From: Streptomyces microflavus
GTDB taxonomy: Bacteria; Actinomycetota; Actinomycetes; Streptomycetales; Streptomycetaceae
Reading direction: 5' to 3'
Assembly (NCBI RefSeq): GCF_014650075.1
Contig: NZ_BMUG01000001.1
Span: forward strand, 510,710-574,709
Length of the DNA: 64,000 nt
Shown: positions 43,411 to 51,923 of the stretch, one piece after another
How the letters are laid out: each line of letters opens with the position of its first letter
Numbering within the stretch: the first letter of the stretch is position 1
Translations under genes and position numbers: made by a program
The notes under the pieces: generated by a model
The model's database searches: none
Told to the model about the DNA's origin: nothing
Seen by the model: only the letters and a program-made list of their open reading frames with translations

Positions 43411-44658
43411 GTGCACATGGCCGACATGCCCAGGACGAACCACGAGCCCGATGTCAGTGTGATCATCGGAGCGTATGAAGCGATGCCCTACCTGATCCGG
43501 TGTCTGGAGTCCGTGGAGGCCCAGACGATCGGCGCCGGACGCCTGGAGATCGTCGCGGTCGACGACGGCTCCACGGACGGCACGGGTGAGTACCTGGAGG
43601 AGTTCGCCGCCCGCACGGCGATCCCCACACGCGTCGTCCGCCAGGCCAATTCCGGCGGCCCCAGCGGCCCGCGGAACCTCGGCCTGAAGCTCGCCCGCGG
43701 CCGGTACGTCTTCTTCCTCGACGCCGACGACTACTTCGGCGAGGAGGCCTTGGAACGCATGGTCGCCATGGGCGACCGGGCGGGCACCGACGTGGTGCTC
43801 GGGAAGATCGTCGGCGTCAATCGCGGTGCGGCGAAGTCGATGTGGAAAGAGACCGTCGAGCGCGCCGACCTCTATACGTCCAACATCAAATTCACGCTGA
43901 GCGCCCAGAAGCTGTTCCGGCGCGACCTCCTCGTACGCCTCGGCATGGCCTTCGACGAGAAGCTGAAGACGGGCGAGGACGCCCTGTTCACCATGGAGGC
44001 CTATCTGCGCGGCAACGGCGTCTCCGTCGTCGCCGACTACACCTGCTACTACCTGGTCGGCCGCGAGGACCGCAACCAGATGACCAAGAAGGGCGGCTAC
44101 CAGCGGCGGTTCGACTCCGCCCGCGCCCTCATGGGGCTCATCGCCGACCTGGCGCCCGCGGGCCCGCGCAGGGACTCACTCATGGTGCGTCCGTTCGTCA
44201 TCACGCTGCTGCCCCAGTTCGGACCCGGACTGGTGAAACAGTCCGACGCCGTACGCCGGAAGAAGATGGCGCTCGCCGCCCCCCTGATGGACGCCCACTG
44301 GACACCGGAGCTCGGCCGCCGGCTCAAGGTCCACGAGCGGTTGCGGCTCACCGCTCTCGCCGCTGGGCGGCTGGACCTGCTGCTCGACATCGCGGCCTTC
44401 CTGCGCGACAAGAAGGAGCCCGAGGTGATCCGCCGGGGCGACCGGATCCTCCTGGCCTACCCGCACTACGACGAGGCGGCCAAGGACTCCGTACTCCCCG
44501 AGCACGCCTACGAGGTGGCCGTCACCGAATGGGTCGGCGGCCGGCGCATCGAGCCCCCGCAGCGGAAGCCGCACGTGTCCTTCGCCCGCCGCGTGGTCCG
44601 CAAGGCCCGCCGTACGGTACTGAGCGCCCTGCGCGCCCCCCGCGCACACCGCGGCTGA
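43411..44658 (+). CDS. Glycosyltransferase family 2 protein
   Basis: GT-A fold glycosyltransferase, 415 aa. It has VSVIIGAYEAMPYLIRCLES, VDDGSTDGTGEYL, NSGGPSGPRNLGL and an intact metal site in FFLDADDYFG. The last ~60 residues are basic (RRVVRKARRTVLSAL), suggesting membrane-surface attachment. It is paralogous to the GT2 gene at 22627. Starts are ambiguous: GTG 43411, ATG 43417 or ATG 43426, with no clear ribosome site; the longest is given. Its position before a TagF-like gene suggests it decorates or links the polyol-phosphate polymer. Confidence 0.85.
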   Translation: MHMADMPRTNHEPDVSVIIGAYEAMPYLIRCLESVEAQTIGAGRLEIVAVDDGSTDGTGEYLEEFAARTAIPTRVVRQANSGGPSGPRNLGLKLARGRYVFFLDADDYFGEEALERMVAMGDRAGTDVVLGKIVGVNRGAAKSMWKETVERADLYTSNIKFTLSAQKLFRRDLLVRLGMAFDEKLKTGEDALFTMEAYLRGNGVSVVADYTCYYLVGREDRNQMTKKGGYQRRFDSARALMGLIADLAPAGPRRDSLMVRPFVITLLPQFGPGLVKQSDAVRRKKMALAAPLMDAHWTPELGRRLKVHERLRLTALAAGRLDLLLDIAAFLRDKKEPEVIRRGDRILLAYPHYDEAAKDSVLPEHAYEVAVTEWVGGRRIEPPQRKPHVSFARRVVRKARRTVLSALRAPRAHRG

Positions 44659-44724
44659 CCGACAAGCAAGGGGCCGGGCCGGGTCGATCCTGTGATTGGC
44701 CTCACGCCATACTGGGGTGCAACC

Positions 44725-44748
44725 ATGAGACCGTTGTAGGCGTCTCAT
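44725..44748 (+). promoter_or_regulatory. Inverted repeat ATGAGAC-N10-GTCTCAT upstream of the TagF-like gene
   Basis: A perfect 7-bp inverted repeat (44725-44731, 44742-44748) with a 10-bp spacer, one helical turn plus, about 60 bp before the start at 44809. Could be an operator or an RNA hairpin. Confidence 0.35.
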
Positions 44749-44808
44749 TTACGCCCCGTCTTCCAGGGGTTCATCATCTGCACGTCCCCCCGGAAAGGCC
44801 CTCCCCTC

Positions 44809-47577
44809 GTGGCGTCCCTCGAAGCGATCCCCGAAGAGCTCAGCCGGCTCATGAAGTACTTCCCGGAGACCCCGGCCGAGGAGCGCCCCGCTTTCCACAG
44901 CGCCGCCAAGGACTTCCTGGACCGGGCGGCCCCCAAGATCGTCCGGCAGTTCTCCCCGATGGCCCGGGTCAAGTGGCACCTGGCGGCCAGCGGACGCGGC
45001 GAGGAGCTGGCGGGCCTGCTCCACTACGAGCGGGAGAACCCGGGCGCCTTCTCCGTGAAGGGCCTGCGGCGAGCCCGTATCGAGCTGCCCGGCATCGAGA
45101 GCTCCTCGCTGCCGTCCTCGGTGCGCAACTTCAACCGCAGTGAACTCCCCGTACGCGGCAAGCTCCTGGACCTCGTCTGGGAGGACGGCAAACTCGTCGT
45201 CAAGGGCTACGCCTACATCCCCAACGTTCCCTCGGCCACCGGCAAGCGCTCCCTGCGCGTCGCCGTGCTGCGCCGCCAGGGCAGCCGCTCCGCCCTCCCG
45301 CTGCGCCTGCGCACGGTCGAGGAGCCCCGCGCCACGACCGAGGCCAAGGGCGCGCTGCACAACTACGACTGGTCGGGCTTCGAGATCGGCATCGACCCGG
45401 GCCGGCTCCGCGTTCGCGGCCAGTGGCAGTCGGGCACCTGGCGCCTGGGCGTCGGCATCCCGCGCCCCGGCGGCATGTCCGTGGGCAGCATCACCAAGAA
45501 CAACGCGGGCGCGGCCGGCCACAGCTACACCCGCGTCCTGGACGACGGCGTCCGGCTCGTCGCCGGCTTCGACCGCAACCGGCTCAAACTCACCGTGGAC
45601 GTCGTCCCCGCCGAGATCGAGTCCCAGGAGTCCGACGGCGACACCCTCACCATCACCCTCCGCTCCCGGGTGACGGCCCCCGCGGGCAAGTTCCCCACCG
45701 CGCTGCGCATCGACCACGAGCCGAGCGGCTTCGCCACCGACCTGCCGCTCCAGCAGACCGGCACCGGCGGCGACGGCTGGCTCCGCCACACCGCGAAGCT
45801 GCCCCTCGCCGACCTCCCCACCGACGGTGTCACCCCCGGCAAGCCCCGTAAGTACCGCGCGCTCATCGTCTTCGCCGACGGCACCACCCGCCGCGCCACC
45901 AACGGCGAGAAGCTGCGGACCGACGTCCACCCGCTGCCCGACGGGCGCGAGCTGGCCGTCCTCACCGACGGCGCCGGGAACTTCACCCCGCAGCTGCGGA
46001 CCGTCCAGCCCGTCGTCGACAGCGTCCGCTGGAGCGCCGACGGCGAGCTGGAGCTCGCCGGCTCCTACGCCGGCCCGGCCGAGCAGATGAAGATGGTCCT
46101 GCGCCACACCGGCCGCAACGAGGACCGCCCGCTGCCCGTCGAGTTCGCGGACGGCCGCTTCACCGCCCGCCTGCGCCCGGACACCATGGAGACCTACGAG
46201 GGCACCGTGCCGCTGCGCGCCGGCCGCTGGATGCCGCGCCTGCGCCTGCGCAGCGAGTGGGACCACACCCGCGACCTCCCCGTCACGATCCGCCCCGACC
46301 TCGTCTCCGTACTGCCGCTCGCCCACCGGGGCGAGCACCGCACGTACACCGTGGAGCGCCTCGACTTCGACCGGATCTTCGTGGAGTCCGGCCCGGTCAT
46401 CGGCCCCGAGCTGCGCGGCGCCTACCGCCAGCGCCTCATGCGTGACGTCTACACCCCCGAGCAGCGCAAGCTGCCGCTGCGCGAGGCCGTGCTCTACAAC
46501 AGCTTCGGCGGCAAGCAGTTCTCCGACTCGCCCCGCGCGGTCTACGAGGAGCTCAAGCGCCGCGGCACCGACGTCGAGCACATCGCGATGGTCCACGACC
46601 AGCAGGTCGTCCTGCCGCCCGGCGTACGCGGCGTCGAGTGGGGCAGCAAGGAGTGGTACGAGGCGCTGGCCCGCAGCCGGTACGTCGTCACCAACGGCGG
46701 CATCCGCGAGTGGTTCGTCCGCAGGGAGGGCCAGGTCGTCGTCCAGACCTGGCACGGCACCCCGCTCAAGCGCATCGGCGCCGACCTCCTCGGCACCCCC
46801 AAGGCGAACCTGGCCTACATCGCGAGCCTCCCGCAGCGCTCGCGCCAGTACAGCCTGTTCATCACGCCGAACGCCTTCACCACCCCGATCATGACCAACT
46901 CCTTCCGCCTCCAGTGCGAGGTGCTGGAAGCGGGCTACCCGCGCAACGACGTCTTCCACGCCCCCGACCGCGTCAAGCGCGCCGCGGCCGTACGGGAGAA
47001 GCTCGGCATCCCCGCGGGCAAGAAGGTCGTGCTGTACGCGCCCACCTGGCGCGACGACCAGCGCTACGGCGGCCGCCGCTTCAAGCTGGACAACCAGATC
47101 GACGTCGAGGCCGCGCGGCGCGAGCTCGGCGAGGACCACGTGCTGCTCTACCGCAAGCACCACAAGGTCCTCGACTCCATCCCCGGCGCCGGACAGGGCT
47201 TCGTCTACGACGTCACGTACTACCCGGACATCGCCGACCTCTACCTGATCGCCGACGTGCTGATCACGGACTACTCCTCGGTGCTGTTCGACTTCGCCCA
47301 CTCCGGGCGGCCGATGCTCTTCTTCACGTACGACCTGGAGCACTACCGCGACACCCTGCGCGGCTTCTACTTCGACTTCACCTCCCGCGCCCCGGGACCG
47401 CTGATCAAGACCTCCGAGGACCTGGTCGCCGCGATCCGGAACATCGACGAGGTGAGCGAGGAGTACAAGGAGAAGTACGCCCAGTTCCGGGTCGACTTCT
47501 GCGAACCCTCCGACGGCCGCGCCGCCGCCCGGGTCGTCGACCGGATGCTCGCCATCAAGGACGAGCAGCAGGGCTGA
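44809..47577 (+). CDS. CDP-glycerol glycerophosphotransferase family protein (TagF-like polymerase)
   Basis: A 922-aa protein. Residues ~1-520 are beta-rich repeats without a named family (several units of the type W-x-x-G-x-L-x-L-x-G). The C-terminal ~400 residues are the TagF catalytic domain: YNSFGGKQFSDSPRAVYEEL, QTWHGTPLKRIG, VLYAPTWRDDQRYGG, YRKHHKVLD and LITDYSSVLFDFA. It should polymerise glycerol- or ribitol-phosphate onto a wall-polymer linker on the inner membrane face. GTG 44809 follows GGAAAGGCC. It is the last gene of the second island; proB follows 139 bp later. Confidence 0.88.
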   Translation: MASLEAIPEELSRLMKYFPETPAEERPAFHSAAKDFLDRAAPKIVRQFSPMARVKWHLAASGRGEELAGLLHYERENPGAFSVKGLRRARIELPGIESSSLPSSVRNFNRSELPVRGKLLDLVWEDGKLVVKGYAYIPNVPSATGKRSLRVAVLRRQGSRSALPLRLRTVEEPRATTEAKGALHNYDWSGFEIGIDPGRLRVRGQWQSGTWRLGVGIPRPGGMSVGSITKNNAGAAGHSYTRVLDDGVRLVAGFDRNRLKLTVDVVPAEIESQESDGDTLTITLRSRVTAPAGKFPTALRIDHEPSGFATDLPLQQTGTGGDGWLRHTAKLPLADLPTDGVTPGKPRKYRALIVFADGTTRRATNGEKLRTDVHPLPDGRELAVLTDGAGNFTPQLRTVQPVVDSVRWSADGELELAGSYAGPAEQMKMVLRHTGRNEDRPLPVEFADGRFTARLRPDTMETYEGTVPLRAGRWMPRLRLRSEWDHTRDLPVTIRPDLVSVLPLAHRGEHRTYTVERLDFDRIFVESGPVIGPELRGAYRQRLMRDVYTPEQRKLPLREAVLYNSFGGKQFSDSPRAVYEELKRRGTDVEHIAMVHDQQVVLPPGVRGVEWGSKEWYEALARSRYVVTNGGIREWFVRREGQVVVQTWHGTPLKRIGADLLGTPKANLAYIASLPQRSRQYSLFITPNAFTTPIMTNSFRLQCEVLEAGYPRNDVFHAPDRVKRAAAVREKLGIPAGKKVVLYAPTWRDDQRYGGRRFKLDNQIDVEAARRELGEDHVLLYRKHHKVLDSIPGAGQGFVYDVTYYPDIADLYLIADVLITDYSSVLFDFAHSGRPMLFFTYDLEHYRDTLRGFYFDFTSRAPGPLIKTSEDLVAAIRNIDEVSEEYKEKYAQFRVDFCEPSDGRAAARVVDRMLAIKDEQQG

Positions 47578-47716
47578 GCCACCCCGGCCGCCCCACGACT
47601 GTCCACCGGACGAAACCGGCAGGCAGCGGGGGCGGCCGCTCGCGTACTGTGCTGTGCCGGGGGGCGGCACGCACGCCCCTCACCGAACACCGGGGCGATC
47701 CAGAGCGAGGAAGCAC

Positions 47717-48961
47717 GTGGCAGAGCAGAGGCCGTCGGACCGTACGGTGTCGGACGGTACGGCGTCGGACCGCGAGCTGTCGGACCGCGCGCCGTCGGGC
47801 CGCGAGCCGTCGGGCCGCACGCCGTCGGGCCGCGGGCCGGAAGTGACCGGCGCCCGCAGGATCGTCGTCAAGGTCGGCTCCTCCTCGCTCACCACCGCCT
47901 CCGGCGGCCTCGACGCCGACCGGGTCGACGCCCTCGTCGACGTCCTGGCCAAGGTCAGGGACGGCGGCGAACGCGAGGTCGTCCTCGTCTCCAGCGGTGC
48001 CATCGCCGCCGGGCTCGCCCCGCTCGGCCTGGTCCGCAGGCCCAAGGACCTCGCCCGCCAGCAGGCCGCCGCCAGCGTCGGCCAGGGACTCCTCGTCGCC
48101 CGCTACACCGCCTCGTTCGCCCGCTACGGCGTCCGCGTCGGCCAGGTGCTCCTCACCGCCGACGACACCAGCCGCCGCGCCCACTACCGCAACGCCTACA
48201 GCACCCTCGACAAGCTCCTCGAAATGGGCGCCGTCCCCGTCGTCAACGAGAACGACACCGTCGCCACCGACGAGATCCGCTTCGGCGACAACGACCGGCT
48301 CGCCGCCCTCGTCGCCCACCTCGTCCACGCCGACCTGCTGGTCCTGCTCTCCGACGTCGACGGCCTCTACGACGGCCCGCCCGGCACCCCCGGCGCCTCC
48401 CGGATCGCCGAGGTCACCGGCCCCGACGACCTGGCCGGCGTCACCATCGGCAGCGCCGGCAAGGCGGGCGTGGGCACCGGCGGCATGGTCACCAAGGTCG
48501 AGGCCGCCCGCATTGCCACCGCCGCCGGCGTCCCGGTCGTCCTCACCTCCGCCAGCCGGGCCGCCGACGCCCTCGCGGGCCGCGACACCGGCACCTACTT
48601 CCACCGCACCGGCCGCCGCTCCGCCGACCGGCTCCTGTGGCTCGCCCACGCGTCCACCCCGCAGGGCGCGCTCACCCTGGACGACGGCGCCGTACGGGCC
48701 GTGGTGGAGCGCCGCACCTCGCTGCTGCCCGCCGGAATCTCCGCCGTCGAGGGTGAGTTCAGCGCCGGCGACCCGGTGGAGCTGCGCGATCTGCGCGGCA
48801 CCCCGGTCGCCCGCGGACTCGTCAACTTCGACGCGAAGGAGATCCCCCAGCTGCTCGGCCGCTCCACCCGCGATCTGGCCCGTGAGCTGGGCCCCGCCTA
48901 CGAGCGCGAGGTCGTACACAGGGACGATCTCGTCATTCTCGTGCCACGCCTCACCCCCTGA
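47717..48961 (+). CDS. proB: Glutamate 5-kinase
   Basis: Phosphorylates glutamate, the first step of proline synthesis. The product is 414 aa from GTG 47717 (GAGG upstream). The amino-acid-kinase domain starts RRIVVKVGSSSLT at about residue 47 and has LVSSGAIAAG and VVNENDTVATDE; a PUA domain ends the protein (GLVNFDAKEIPQLLGRS, VVHRDDLVIL). The first ~40 residues are an unusual run of seven five-residue repeats (SDRxx/SGRxx) before the conserved domain. proA lies downstream, separated by a small hypothetical gene. Confidence 0.95.
   Translation: MAEQRPSDRTVSDGTASDRELSDRAPSGREPSGRTPSGRGPEVTGARRIVVKVGSSSLTTASGGLDADRVDALVDVLAKVRDGGEREVVLVSSGAIAAGLAPLGLVRRPKDLARQQAAASVGQGLLVARYTASFARYGVRVGQVLLTADDTSRRAHYRNAYSTLDKLLEMGAVPVVNENDTVATDEIRFGDNDRLAALVAHLVHADLLVLLSDVDGLYDGPPGTPGASRIAEVTGPDDLAGVTIGSAGKAGVGTGGMVTKVEAARIATAAGVPVVLTSASRAADALAGRDTGTYFHRTGRRSADRLLWLAHASTPQGALTLDDGAVRAVVERRTSLLPAGISAVEGEFSAGDPVELRDLRGTPVARGLVNFDAKEIPQLLGRSTRDLARELGPAYEREVVHRDDLVILVPRLTP
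47735..47839 (+). repeat. 15-bp coding tandem repeat at the proB 5' end
   Basis: Seven consecutive in-frame units of the type TCGGACCGxxxGxxG encode SDRTV, SDGTA, SDREL, SDRAP, SGREP, SGRTP and SGRGP. It is a minisatellite-like N-terminal extension that could vary in copy number between strains. Confidence 0.85.
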
Positions 48962-49211
48962 AACGGCTGAAAGTCCCGCCATCGGGCAGGGACCTTTACC
49001 AAAACCGCCCCACGCCCGCCCGTGGACTGGTCCACTTTGTATCGGGGAATCAGGGGTCCGCACAGCAACACATCACAGGAGGCCGCCGGTGAGACGAGCG
49101 CGCCCGGGGGCGTCGCCCCGAGGCACGGGCAGCCGCGCCCTGACGAGTGTCGGAGCGGGGGCCGACTTCGACCGGAACACGCCCCTGGGAGGCACCGCCG
49201 ATCAGGAGCCG

Positions 49212-49580
49212 GTGACGGACCGGCAGGAGGACCGCCAGCAGTCGAAGCTGTGGCACATCACCCTCAGCGTCTCGGGGACCGAGACCCCGCTGGGGGAGGT
49301 CAGACGCGGCCTGGAACAGCTCGCGCACGACCACCCCTTCCTGCTGACCAGCCGTTACGCAGGCGACCACGCGGAGATCCGCTACTGGGAAGAGGCCCGC
49401 GACCTGCACGACGCGGCCGCGGTGGCGCTGCGGCTGTGGGGCGAGCACCGCTCCAGCGCCCAGCTCCCGCCGTGGAAGATCGTCGGCCTCGAAGTCATCG
49501 ACCGCGAGACGTACCACCTGCGTATCGCCGAGGGGTACGGGCCGCCGCCCGCCGCCCCCGTGGGCGTGCACCCCTACTGA
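49212..49580 (+). CDS. Conserved hypothetical protein between proB and proA
   Basis: A 122-aa predicted soluble protein: [26 protein letters not shown], then [57 protein letters not shown]. The strand-helix-strand pattern suggests a small alpha/beta domain; no catalytic motif is seen. GTG 49212 is preceded by AGGAG at short spacing; the frame is open further upstream, so the start may be earlier. It lies between the two proline genes, a position held by a similar gene in other Streptomyces. Function unknown. Confidence 0.7.
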   Translation: MTDRQEDRQQSKLWHITLSVSGTETPLGEVRRGLEQLAHDHPFLLTSRYAGDHAEIRYWEEARDLHDAAAVALRLWGEHRSSAQLPPWKIVGLEVIDRETYHLRIAEGYGPPPAAPVGVHPY

Positions 49581-49646
49581 CCCCGGGGCGATCCAGGGAC
49601 GTCCGCCCCTCGGGCCGGCCGTCTCGCATCACGGGATACGTGCCGT

Positions 49647-49679
49647 ATGCCCGCAGAGCGCGCATTACTCTGCGGGCAT
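49647..49679 (+). promoter_or_regulatory. 12-bp perfect inverted repeat overlapping the proA start codon
   Basis: ATGCCCGCAGAG (49647-49658), N9, CTCTGCGGGCAT (49668-49679). The right arm includes a -10-like TACTCT partly (49666-49671) and the first two bases of the proA ATG. It could be an operator or an RNA hairpin hiding the start codon. Confidence 0.5.
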
Positions 49680-50961
49680 GACCACGCTCTCGCCCTACGA
49701 CAACATGTCCCCGGTCGCGCAGACCGCCTACCGGGCCCGTGCGGCCGCCGCAGATATCGCGCCACTTCCGCGCGCTGCCAAGGACGACGCGCTGCTGGCC
49801 ATCGCCGACGCCCTCGAAGTGCGGACCGCCGAGATCGTCGAGGCCAACGCGCAGGACGTCGAGCGAGCCCGCGAGGCCGGTACGAGCGAGGGCATCATCG
49901 ACCGGCTCACCCTCACCCCGGAGCGCATCCGCGCCATCGCCGCCGACGTACGGGACGTGGCCGCGCTGCCCGACCCGGTCGGCGAGGTGGTGCGCGGCTC
50001 CACACTGCCCAACGGCATCGACCTGCGCCAGGTCCGCGTACCCCTCGGCGTGGTCGGCATCATCTACGAGGCCCGCCCCAACGTCACCGTGGACGCCGCC
50101 GCCCTCTGCCTGAAGTCCGGCAACGCGGTCCTGCTGCGCGGCTCCTCCTCCGCCTACGCCTCCAACACCGCCCTGGTCCGGGTCCTGCGCGACGCGGTCG
50201 GCGGCTCGGGCCTCCCAGCCGACGCGGTGCAGCTCGTCCCGGGCGAGAGCCGCGACTCCGTACGGGAGCTGATGCGGGCCCGCGGCCTGGTCGACGTCCT
50301 CATCCCGCGCGGCGGCGCCTCCCTGATCCGTACGGTCGTCGAGGAGTCCACGGTCCCCGTCATCGAGACCGGCACCGGCAACTGCCATGTCTACGTCGAC
50401 GCGCAGACGGACCTGACCATGGCCGTCGACATCCTGATCAACTCCAAGGCCCAGCGCCCCAGCGTCTGCAACTCCGCCGAGACCCTGCTCGTCCACAAGG
50501 ACATCGCCGACGCCTTCCTGCCGCTCGCCCTGGACGCGCTGGCCGAGGCCGGGGTCACCGTGCACGGCGACGAGCAGGTCCTCGCCCACGCCGAGGGGAC
50601 CAAGGCCACCGTGGTCGCGGCGACCACGGAGGACTGGGAGACCGAATACCTCTCGTACGACATCGCGGCGGCGGTCGTGGACTCCCTGGACGCGGCGGTG
50701 GCGCACATCCGCCTCTGGTCCTCCGGCCACACCGAGGCCATCGTGACCACCTCGCAGGCGGCCGCCCGCCGGTTCACCCAGCTGGTCGATTCGACCACGG
50801 TCGCCGTCAACGCCTCCACGCGCTTCACGGACGGTGGACAGTTCGGCTTCGGCGCCGAGATCGGCATCTCCACGCAGAAGCTGCACGCCCGCGGCCCGAT
50901 GGGGCTGCCGGAGCTGACCTCGACGAAGTACATCGTCACCGGCGACGGCCACATCCGGTAG
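49678..50961 (+). CDS. proA: Gamma-glutamyl phosphate reductase
   Basis: NADPH-dependent reduction of glutamyl-5-phosphate to the semialdehyde, second step of proline synthesis. The 427-aa product belongs to the aldehyde dehydrogenase fold, with [34 protein letters not shown] and the catalytic cysteine in [14 protein letters not shown] (about residue 264). ATG 49678 has no Shine-Dalgarno; a TACTCT hexamer ends seven bases upstream, so a leaderless mRNA is plausible. A 12-bp inverted repeat overlaps the start, hinting at specific control. Confidence 0.96.
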   Translation: MTTLSPYDNMSPVAQTAYRARAAAADIAPLPRAAKDDALLAIADALEVRTAEIVEANAQDVERAREAGTSEGIIDRLTLTPERIRAIAADVRDVAALPDPVGEVVRGSTLPNGIDLRQVRVPLGVVGIIYEARPNVTVDAAALCLKSGNAVLLRGSSSAYASNTALVRVLRDAVGGSGLPADAVQLVPGESRDSVRELMRARGLVDVLIPRGGASLIRTVVEESTVPVIETGTGNCHVYVDAQTDLTMAVDILINSKAQRPSVCNSAETLLVHKDIADAFLPLALDALAEAGVTVHGDEQVLAHAEGTKATVVAATTEDWETEYLSYDIAAAVVDSLDAAVAHIRLWSSGHTEAIVTTSQAAARRFTQLVDSTTVAVNASTRFTDGGQFGFGAEIGISTQKLHARGPMGLPELTSTKYIVTGDGHIR

Positions 50962-51117
50962 CCCTGCCAGTGCCCGTACGTCGGGCGGGGCGGGGCCTCC
51001 CACCCTGCCCGGCGTACGCACACGGGTCATGGACCGGCCGCATGTTCCCCCTCCCGCCCACCGGACGACTTTCCGGAGCACCTGCCCAAAAGGTCCCGGC
51101 AGGGCTACGCTGAATCC

Positions 51118-51693
51118 GTGCCGGACGACGTGGGGGGCAAGCCGTTCCCGGACGGCTGGGAGCCCGACGACGACCGCGGGGGCGCGGACAAGGACTTCGC
51201 CTCCGTGGTGTTCGACGAGGACTTCGTCCGGGCCGCCGTCGTCCATGAACCCACCGCCGTGGAGCGCCTCCTCGCCGCCGCGGAAGCCCGCGCGCAGGCC
51301 GATGCCGCCAGGGCCCGCCGCACCCGCCGCCCCAGGGACGGCGAACACGGCTCCTACGGGCGCTCCAGGGCCTATCACGACCCCCAGGACCTCGATTACG
51401 ACCCCGAGTACGACGACGGTGCCGAGCCGGTCCCCTACGGGCAGGACGGCGGTCCGCGCCCCTACCGGGGCGCCGCCCGCTGGCACCGCCCGGTCGCCTG
51501 GCTGCTGGCCCTGGTGATGGGCGTCGGAATGGTCGCCCTCGCCTTCTCCGCCGTCTACCGCAGCGCCTCGGCCCACCGCCAGGAACCGGTGCCGCCGCCC
51601 GTGACCAGCGGTGTGGACCAGCCCGGAGCGATTCCGCCGGCCCCCGCGGTCCACCCCCGCCCGGCGGTCTCCGCCACCCCCGGCGCCCCCTGA
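51118..51693 (+). CDS. Single-pass membrane protein with FDExFxRxA motif
   Basis: A 191-aa protein: acidic cytoplasmic N-terminus with SVVFDEDFVRAA (residues 29-40) and EPTAVERLLAAAEARA, a disordered acidic/Tyr-rich stretch, one membrane helix (about 128-147, VAWLLALVMGVGMVALAF), and a Pro-rich extracytoplasmic tail. The FDExF motif recurs in the next gene's product. GTG 51118 has no ribosome site but a TACGCT hexamer ends 7 bases upstream, so it may be leaderless. Equivalent S. coelicolor genes in the SCO2583-SCO2584 region have been linked, as I recall, to the MreB spore-wall complex. No enzymatic motif is seen. Confidence 0.75.
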   Translation: MPDDVGGKPFPDGWEPDDDRGGADKDFASVVFDEDFVRAAVVHEPTAVERLLAAAEARAQADAARARRTRRPRDGEHGSYGRSRAYHDPQDLDYDPEYDDGAEPVPYGQDGGPRPYRGAARWHRPVAWLLALVMGVGMVALAFSAVYRSASAHRQEPVPPPVTSGVDQPGAIPPAPAVHPRPAVSATPGAP

Positions 51694-51784
51694 CCCCTCC
51701 CGCGCCGTTCCCCGGGCCGGGGAACCGGTCGGACGTCACCCGTCCGGCGGTAGCCGCGGCTACCACTTCCCGCCGCTCTCCGCG

Positions 51785-51812
51785 TTTACGTACGCGCCGA
51801 TCGACCTACTCT
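51785..51812 (+). promoter_or_regulatory. Candidate promoter for the second FDExF membrane protein
   Basis: TTTACG (51785-51790), 16-bp spacer, TACTCT (51807-51812). Transcription would start near 51819, about 105 nt before the chosen ATG. Confidence 0.45.
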
Positions 51813-51923
51813 GAAGATGTGACCCCTCGCTTCCGGGGGGCTTCTCGCTGCTGGATGCCTGACGGCCGAAGCAGACCGTTGCGCACCGAGCAGACCGGTG
51901 GTGTGGAGATCGGGAGAGAAGTC

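Noticed and set aside
44749-47670. 973-codon open frame opposite the TagF-like gene
   Set aside because: Typical antisense shadow in high-GC coding DNA; no signal, motif or ribosome site.
51819-51923. GTG 51819 as a leaderless start of the 382-aa membrane protein
   Set aside because: The position fits the TACTCT hexamer, but the added 35 residues look non-coding and ATG 51924 has a good ribosome site. Kept as an alternative only.
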